The notes below the pieces were generated by a model. That model searched no databases. It saw only the letters and a program-made list of their open reading frames with translations, and was not told the DNA's origin. This document shows positions 57,901 through 64,000 of a stretch of 64,000 nucleotides of DNA, in pieces (the first letter of the stretch is position 1; the number at the start of each line of letters is the position of its first letter). The translations under genes and the position numbers were made by a program. This DNA is from Sambucus nigra (taxonomy: Eukaryota; Streptophyta; Magnoliopsida; Dipsacales; Adoxaceae): the NCBI GenBank assembly GCA_949130495.1, contig OX422207.1, positions 712,352,456 through 712,416,455 on the forward strand, given 5' to 3'.

Positions 57901-58335
57901 ATGTTCTGAATGAATGGCTTAATGTGCTTCAGTCTATACAAATTCCTTTTGCGCTTATCCCACTTCTTACATTAGTGTGCAAGGAGAGAATCATGGGAGT
58001 TTTCAAAATCGGACCTATTCTAGAGGTATTATGTTAATTCCACTATTTAAGCATTTCAATTTTTTGCGATTGACCGTTGCTTTAAATTACTTTCTTATAC
58101 TCTGTTGTAGAGGATTGCATGGACAGTGGCTGCCCTTGTAATGGTGATTAATGGGTATCTCTTGCTGAACTTCTTCTTTTCTGAGGTTGATGGAGTGCTA
58201 TTTGGATTTGTTGTTTGTGGTGGGACTGTTGCATATATTTCCTTCATTCTATATCTGATTTCACATGGGGATTGCCTTCCTTACACTTGGTTCAACCAGA
58301 TACTATCCAAAGGGTATGCACATGCTGAAAATTGA
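54985..58335 (+). CDS. NRAMP divalent metal transporter (tonoplast NRAMP2/3/4-like), four exons
   Basis: Exons 54985-55556, 57146-57282, 57373-58025 and 58111-58335 join in phase to 528 aa, normal for plant NRAMPs. All introns are GT-AG and the coding sequence has no stop. DPGN at residues 84-87 (TM1) and MPHN at 260-263 (TM6) are the metal-binding motifs. [20 protein letters not shown] at 358-377 is the family signature. The acidic dileucine ExxxLL at 14-19 is like the vacuolar sorting signal of AtNRAMP3/4. These proteins move Fe2+ and Mn2+, and sometimes Cd2+, with protons, typically out of the vacuole. Residues 1-65 are cytosolic and variable. It is the only intact host gene in the window; by sequence it could be NRAMP2, 3 or 4. 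Confidence 0.95.
56315..56730. mobile_element. MITE-like inverted repeat in NRAMP intron 1
   Basis: The left end ACCAAGTTTCTAAAAAACTCG pairs with the right end ACGTTTTTTAGAACCTTGG. The inner parts share CTTAAGGGTT in both arms. About 415 bp, with no coding frame. Confidence 0.55.
56735..57000. mobile_element. Second MITE-like segment in NRAMP intron 1
   Basis: It begins GGTTGCATTTGTTAAGTCTC and ends CAGACTTAAGCGGTAAAAAC then AAACAACACC. The ends are imperfect inverted repeats (GGTTGCATTTG against GGTGTTGTTTG). It is rich in TCTGAA repeats, as in common hAT-like MITEs. Confidence 0.5.
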
Positions 58336-60199
58336 GCCAATAATCATCTTTTCGACTTATAGAAACTTCAAATTTTCATTCAGCTGTTAGTCTGCCATGT
58401 ACTGAAGCATTTTTTGTGTATCTTGTTTGCCATAATTATCTCTAACTTCTGTGTATAGTTAGTAATAGTGAGTGTACAAATTCAAGAATGTAAGGCATTT
58501 GCGTTTATCAGCAGTTTTTTCGCTTATGGTGGGAGATAGATGAACTTGGTTACTGATGAAAATATATGTTACCCTTTCTATAGGACTTACTGAACAGCAG
58601 GCATCTTCTCTTCTCTTGTTGGATGAAGGGGCTCTTAGCTAACAGTGTAAAAGATTCATTGTACTCTATCCAATTTTCATATAGATTACAATGAACTTCT
58701 TAGATACCCTTCTTGTAACTAGTAAATAGCATCTTTTGCACCAGTCAAACTAGAAATTTTTGGTATCCAGGTGGGATTTTGTATCAAATATAGGACGAAT
58801 TAACTTTTGCAGACTTATTTTTTTGTTTTTTATTTTTGGTATTTGTTGCTGTTGTGCTTCTGTTGTAAGTACTAGAAAGATACTCCCAAAAATATGAATA
58901 TAATAGTAAAGCAATGCAATAATCACGTCACATAATAATGATATTTATATGCTTCGACTTCTAAGGGGAACAATACTTGTGTTACTGGGCCTCGATACTG
59001 GGCAAGTACCGGGTGATGACCGTGGCAAGAAAATTACTAAATGAAAAGCCAAAGTTCAACATCTATTCTTATATATTTGATGCTCACAGAGAGAGAGAGC
59101 CCTTTCTCCATCTTAAACAAATTCCATTAAAATATATCCCCATTGTTGATGTCTAAAATTGGTATAGATATAATCTTAGCTTGATGATACCAATTCAATA
59201 ATCACAGATAAATATATATGAAGATTAAGAAATGCAAGCAAGACAACAAAAGTTTTTAATGTGGTTCGGCTAAGGAAAAACCTACATCCACGGTTATTAT
59301 ATTGCAGTTGGGGGTAGTTACATAAAACTTAGTACAATCTTTCTTGTACTGACTCGTCCGTCCGTTGAGCTAAGGGAGATAATGCATTTATAGTGGTTAG
59401 GAGGCCAAGAGATGTAGTCTTTATATATTTAAGCATTTACACCCATATACAATAAATGAGACTATTGATCTTCAAATGCACGTGCGGAATGACTATTGAT
59501 AGACCCCATGTGCGTGACCTTTCCTTTTCTTAATGGTCCACTCCTGGTTGTGGTCGGCCGATTGGCCGATCAAGTATCTCTACAGCAGACCAAGTATATG
59601 TGAAGTTGTGAGGTGGATGTTTATGAAGACAAGTGTCCCTATCTCATTGGTCCACGTTGATGGATATTTTACCCTAATACAAAAGCCCCCAATGCTCTTC
59701 AATGCTCCATGTTTGATGATTTAGTAAAAGGATGGAGTATTTACTCTAAGAAATTGTTCGGTGCCCAAATGTGGTGTAGTTGGGCTGTTGATCTTCAAGA
59801 TTTGTAATTTTTCATCGGTGCATCAATGCAGTGGCATTTTTGTGAATAGTGTGAAAAACAGCGAACCACCAAAGGGTACATTGGTCTTTTTTCTCCTTTG
59901 GGATGTGTGTAGCCGTCGAGAGTTCAATCGTTAGTTCATTTAATCATTTTCATTCCCAAACTTCGAGGTGAATCTACTGTATCTATAAAATGACGGAGTT
60001 TCCCCCCCATTTCTCTTTGCCTCAGACCTTCGAACTTAGACCTTTTCTTTCTCCCTGTAAGTCTTCTTTGTCGTTCTTGAAAGTCTACTGTTGTTTTAGA
60101 GAAACCTGTAAGACTCCTTTCTCTTTCATTCTTTTTCTTTGTTGTTTACACAAAAATGGTGTATATTGTTGACAAAGGTTATTTAGATGAATTTAGAGA
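58336..60199. other. Intergenic sequence downstream of NRAMP; no intact gene
   Basis: 58336-59140 includes the NRAMP 3' UTR and AT-rich sequence. 59147-59690 looks like a dispersed repeat, with the block TTTAATGTGGTTCGGCTAAG followed by ACCTACATCCACGG, which I associate with plant repeats, but no boundaries could be fixed. Short frames at 59533-59724 and 59990-60172 match nothing I know. Confidence 0.5.
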
Positions 60200-63100
60200 A
60201 AGAAGAAAAATACCCAGTTGGGTATCTTTGGAGATAGTGGATGTACCCTTAGATGTCCTATCTTTACATGAGGGTAATTAAATTCCCATACTATTTATAG
60301 AAGAATGCGGAATAACTTTCCCTCCTAACCAACTATTTCTTGAGTTCTGCCAATACTTTGACGTAGTCGCAGCTAGGGTAGCCCCAAACACTTGGTGAGT
60401 GGCGAATGGGGTTAATCACTTGAATGAACTCCATAAAACCCATAGAGATCACTTAATTAATGTATTGATATAAATGGGGAACTATAGGAGACAACACATA
60501 TTGCCTGCAGACTAGATAAATTAATAGGAATTTAGTAGTCAACCTGCTTGATTCCAATAAAGACTATTGGGATTATGGAGTGGTGGTCAAGAATTGGCAA
60601 CATGCCCCCCTTCCTGAAGAGGTTTGAATATACTAGTCCCAAATGCCCCCAGGAAGGGCGTGGCATAAGTTGGCCATCATTTTAACCTTTTTTTCTTTTA
60701 TGCTTGCTAACTACTTGAAAATATGCTTACTAACAATTTTTACTTAGTTTCTCTGCAGAGGAATGGAAAAACAAGTGCCCTCCCTCGTGACTCAGAAGTC
60801 AATTTTGAAGAATTAAAATTTCTTTGGTCGATTCATCAAAGACTAGAAGAAGAGCTAACTAGGTCGGCGTCCATTCTATTAGAGTACAGAATTTCAATTA
60901 CTTCTTTCATTGTCTGGACTATAGAAGATCTACCCCAAGCCCCCACTAATCTCGAAGATGAAGAATAAGGACCCATTTCTACCTCCTCGGTTGCAGTTTC
61001 TGGATCCCCTTTAGCAGAGAGAGATTTTGAACTTTGAGGAATGTTGTCTTCCTTTGACTCACTTGACATTACCACCATCCCAACTTCAATATAGACGAGA
61101 TGGGGAAGAGAAGGATTCCCAACTTGATATTTGGAACATTGTCTCCCCCACCCAAGAAATCCACTGCTGGTAAAGGTGTTTCAAAAAGGCCCGTAGTTGT
61201 CACTACTGAGGAACTCAAAAATACTGAATCTCAATTTAAAAGATTTAAAAGAGGTCATGCCCCTCAGCAATAGTTGGTACAAAAAAACCAAGTCGACCAA
61301 GTTGCTGTTGAATCTTCCTTTGTGGCAGTGAACCCTGATTTATCCAGGAGGTTGATTCACTTAGGAGTTCTTCCTGCAGATAGGTCAGTAGGAGCTCCTC
61401 TGTCCAGGGCCAAACTACTGGAAAGGGCTAATCAAAATCTTACTTTGGTAACCATATAATTTCCTTCATTAGTTTCCATTTTCCTTACTTATATCTGATA
61501 CTTACCTCATTGTTGTACTGTTTTGTAGTTTTGGTAAATTATAACCAATTGTTAATAAGGGATGACCAACTGAGGTCGTCCTCAGCTGATGTACATGAAG
61601 ATTTTAAAGGCTTAAAAGAATCCATAGATGCCACTAGGGAGGCCCAAGAGAGGGAACAAAAAAGGTGGCAGGACCAGTTAGATCAGGCCGAAGAGAAGGT
61701 GAAGACAGCCTAGCAGAAGATGAAGACAGCTAAGCAAACGGTTGCTAACTTGGCTATGGAAGCTGCTGCTGAGAAGAAGAAGGTTTTGGAGCTAAAGGAT
61801 GAGAATAAGAAGGATAAAGAGGATGATTTCAACAGGGTATGGGACAAGGCCTTCACTACTATTGTTGTTCATATTGATTATATAAAGAAGGTATCCTTCA
61901 AGGATGGCGAGACGTATGCCTTGAAGGAGGTCGGCACCACTGTTGACTCACATTTGTTCCTGAAGCATGACCCTGACACTCCCAACATAAAAGAGGAGGT
62001 GGATGATGAAGAGGGGACAGGGGAGTCCTCACTGGCGCCTGTTGTTGAAACTGAAGCCATTCTTCCAGAAGTAGGAGCAAAGGACAAAAAAAGTTGTAAT
62101 TCCCTTTAAGCTGATGGATGGCCCTTTCCTTCTGTATTTCTTTTGTTTTTTTCACTTTTTCTATTTTAGGATGTAAGAAATCAATCATTTGTAACACCTC
62201 TTTATGACTATGGATGAAATTTTTGTTTGGTTAACTTTCAGGTGTTGTCTTTAACTATACTTGTTCACCATTCTTGCTAGATTGTTGTTCATATACTCCT
62301 ATTTTTCAGTTTAACTCTAGGAAGACTACCATAATATATGCTGGGACTGATTTAGTGAAATATAGCCTTAAACTTTTTGGAGCTGGGCATGCAAGTTTGA
62401 CTGATGCCGAGTTAGACGCATTGCTCGACATTAAAGCATTAAACCAGGTTAAAGAGGCCTACCTTCAACTGCATAGTCTCTTTGATCGGGTTGTGTCCAA
62501 TAATGCAACTTATATTATAATTGATTGAGCAGTTGTAGGATGATCACAACCACTCCTTGACTCTGCTTCACTCTGATTATGAAGCTAAATAAAATGCACT
62601 AAGTGCTAGTTATGGTTTTGATAAAAAGCTTTAAGAAATTTCTTCGGCCTTTAAGAAGAAGTATTTTTTGCTAAACTGAGAAATATTGCGTGCTCAGGAG
62701 GTGGCCAATCTACTTGAGAAGGAAGATGGTGCCCTCAAGAATGAGCTGAAAAGTTTGAAAAACTTTTCTGAACTTGTCCCAAGTGAAGGAGCATCATTTT
62801 TGGAGGTGGAGAATGCTAGGCTGATGGAAGAATTAGGGAGACTGGAGAAAACAAAGTTTAGCCAAACATCTAGACAAGTAGTTATTTCTCGGCCAACAAT
62901 GGATGATGAGAGGACCAAAAAGACCTTTGATTAACGGTAAATATGTAACCATTAAGAAATCGACTGACAAAGTTTATCGGTTAACATTTCATTTTAACAA
63001 GCAACCTCGGGCAAGTTGGATGGATGGCTATGGTGCGGCTCTATCTCACCTTGAAGATGATTTGGAATAAGCCCGGAATGAGGCTCACAAGTGGGGCTAG

Positions 63101-63440
63101 TTGAATGCCTTGACAGTTATGAAGGTTTCCAAATATAATAAACTTTGGTATTGGCATGACCCGGGCGTGTTGGATTACCCAAATCCTCCTTTCAAAATTG
63201 ATGCCTACTAAATCCCTACTGATGCCCTTCCTCATAGTCTAGTTAGAAAGTATTTAGGCGATTTTGTCTTACAAGATAAGGATACTTATGTTCGACCCCA
63301 ACACTTATTGAACAGACCCATCTCAAGTGGTCAAGACAAGCCGAGAGACTTGACTTCTACCATTCTTCCCTCAGCTCTTGATGTTCCTCCTGCTAGGATG
63401 AATAAGGCTGAAGGAAAATGTCCAATGGAATGATTTTTAG
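60200..63440 (+). pseudogene. Decayed retrotransposon-type ORF with coiled coils
   Basis: 60215-60640 reads in pieces IEECGITFPPNQLFLEFCQYFDVV, ARVAPNTW and YGVVVKNW. This resembles the N-terminal domain of plant ORFs annotated as putative gypsy-type transposon. 61520-62109 is a Lys/Glu-rich coiled coil ending in an acidic, Ser-rich tail (KEEVDDEEGTGESS). 62686-62934 is another coiled coil, and 63004-63060 reads RASWMDGYGAALSHLEDDLE. Stops and frame changes occur throughout, and the order of the pieces suggests rearrangement or overlapping copies. A split host gene is less likely. Family assignment is from memory of the motif pattern only. Confidence 0.45.
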
Positions 63441-64000
63441 TATTTTTCCTTGTGATCGTTACTTTGATAGTGATCTTACAAAATTTACTTGAATAATAGA
63501 ACTTATGTTTGCACATGTTTGTCTTTCACATATTTAAACTTTAATAATTCAACCTCCTGATTATTTGGTCGGCTAGGTGGCTGACTAACCTACTTAATTG
63601 ATTTTGTGTGTTATCAAATATGAACTTGAATTGTTGGGCTTTAGGTTCTATTAATGCACTTAGAATTATCAAAAAGGATGATTTGTGAAGCTAAGTATTT
63701 GCATTAGTTACCATTGGCGACCAAATGTTTTAGAATTTTCCTAAATTTAATTTGGTGCGGTAAAATTTTTGTTCTTGACTTTAGGTCATACATGAAGTTT
63801 TAAGAACTTCTTGTTTGTGACTTGTCGAAGACAAAGTCATACAAGAAGTTTTGAGTTCTTGGTGATACAATTGTCAGTATAAAATTGTCAATATTTTCAT
63901 CGCCCATATTCCCAAAAAAACATAAAAAGGAAGCGTAATTGATAGAAAAACACACTTCTATTAGAATGACTGAAATGAGTACATCGAATTCCATAGGTCC
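63441..64000. other. Nothing recognised to the window end
   Basis: AT-rich sequence with no coding motif. A short repeat of the theme CATACAAGAAGTTTTGAGTTC lies near 63788 and 63838. Confidence 0.5.

Overview
The window is nuclear DNA of a flowering plant, most likely a eudicot. It is AT-rich, has GT-AG introns, and is packed with nested plant transposable elements of many orders: SIRE-like copia, Ty3/gypsy with about 3-kb LTRs, LINE, CACTA, Mutator-like, foldback elements and MITEs. One clear host gene is present, a four-exon NRAMP metal transporter at 54985-58335. I see no tRNA or rRNA gene, no CRISPR array and no bacterial-type operon.

Layout. 1-14275: a SIRE-like copia element that enters from the left, with its 3' LTR at 13041-14275. 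Its gag-like frame is split by a complete Ty3/gypsy element (757-10285, LTRs of 2801 bp, target duplication AGTTA) that keeps an intact gag but a ruined pol. 14276-16759: a related copia element on the minus strand. 16760-18069: unrecognised or LTR-like remnant. 18070-21690: a decayed LINE with an internal direct duplication of about 0.8 kb and an insertion full of TTGTCACGGT-type repeats. 22387-26125: a decayed CACTA (TNP2-type) transposase on the minus strand. 26126-28751: its flank, with microsatellites and a 380-bp hairpin MITE. 29064-35476: the 3' end of a long-LTR gypsy element, with a solo LTR of the same family nested inside its LTR (duplication ATAAT). 36424-54775: a large cluster of foldback modules full of (TA)n, interrupted by a truncated gypsy copy (36590-41562) and by a complete Mutator-like element (44201-49730). 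54985-58335: NRAMP gene. 60200-63440: decayed retrotransposon coiled-coil ORF.

The best candidate for an under-described system is the Mutator-like element at 44201-49730. It has nearly identical TIRs of about 190 bp and two convergent genes that both start next to the TIRs: a FAR1-type MULE transposase, and a small spliced GRF zinc-finger/coiled-coil/tail-anchored protein in the place that mudrB holds in MuDR. Two arrays of the motif CAGGTCYGAAA lie mirror-image at the same distance (about 0.6-0.95 kb) from each end. The transposase copy carries a single in-frame stop at its SWIM zinc finger. A paralogous empty site lies a few kb away at 53029-53070.

A second theme is that three unrelated LTR families in the window each carry their own cluster of short self-complementary motifs inside the LTR: CGAATCGATTCG, CGATCGATCG and CTCGTTCGAACGAG.
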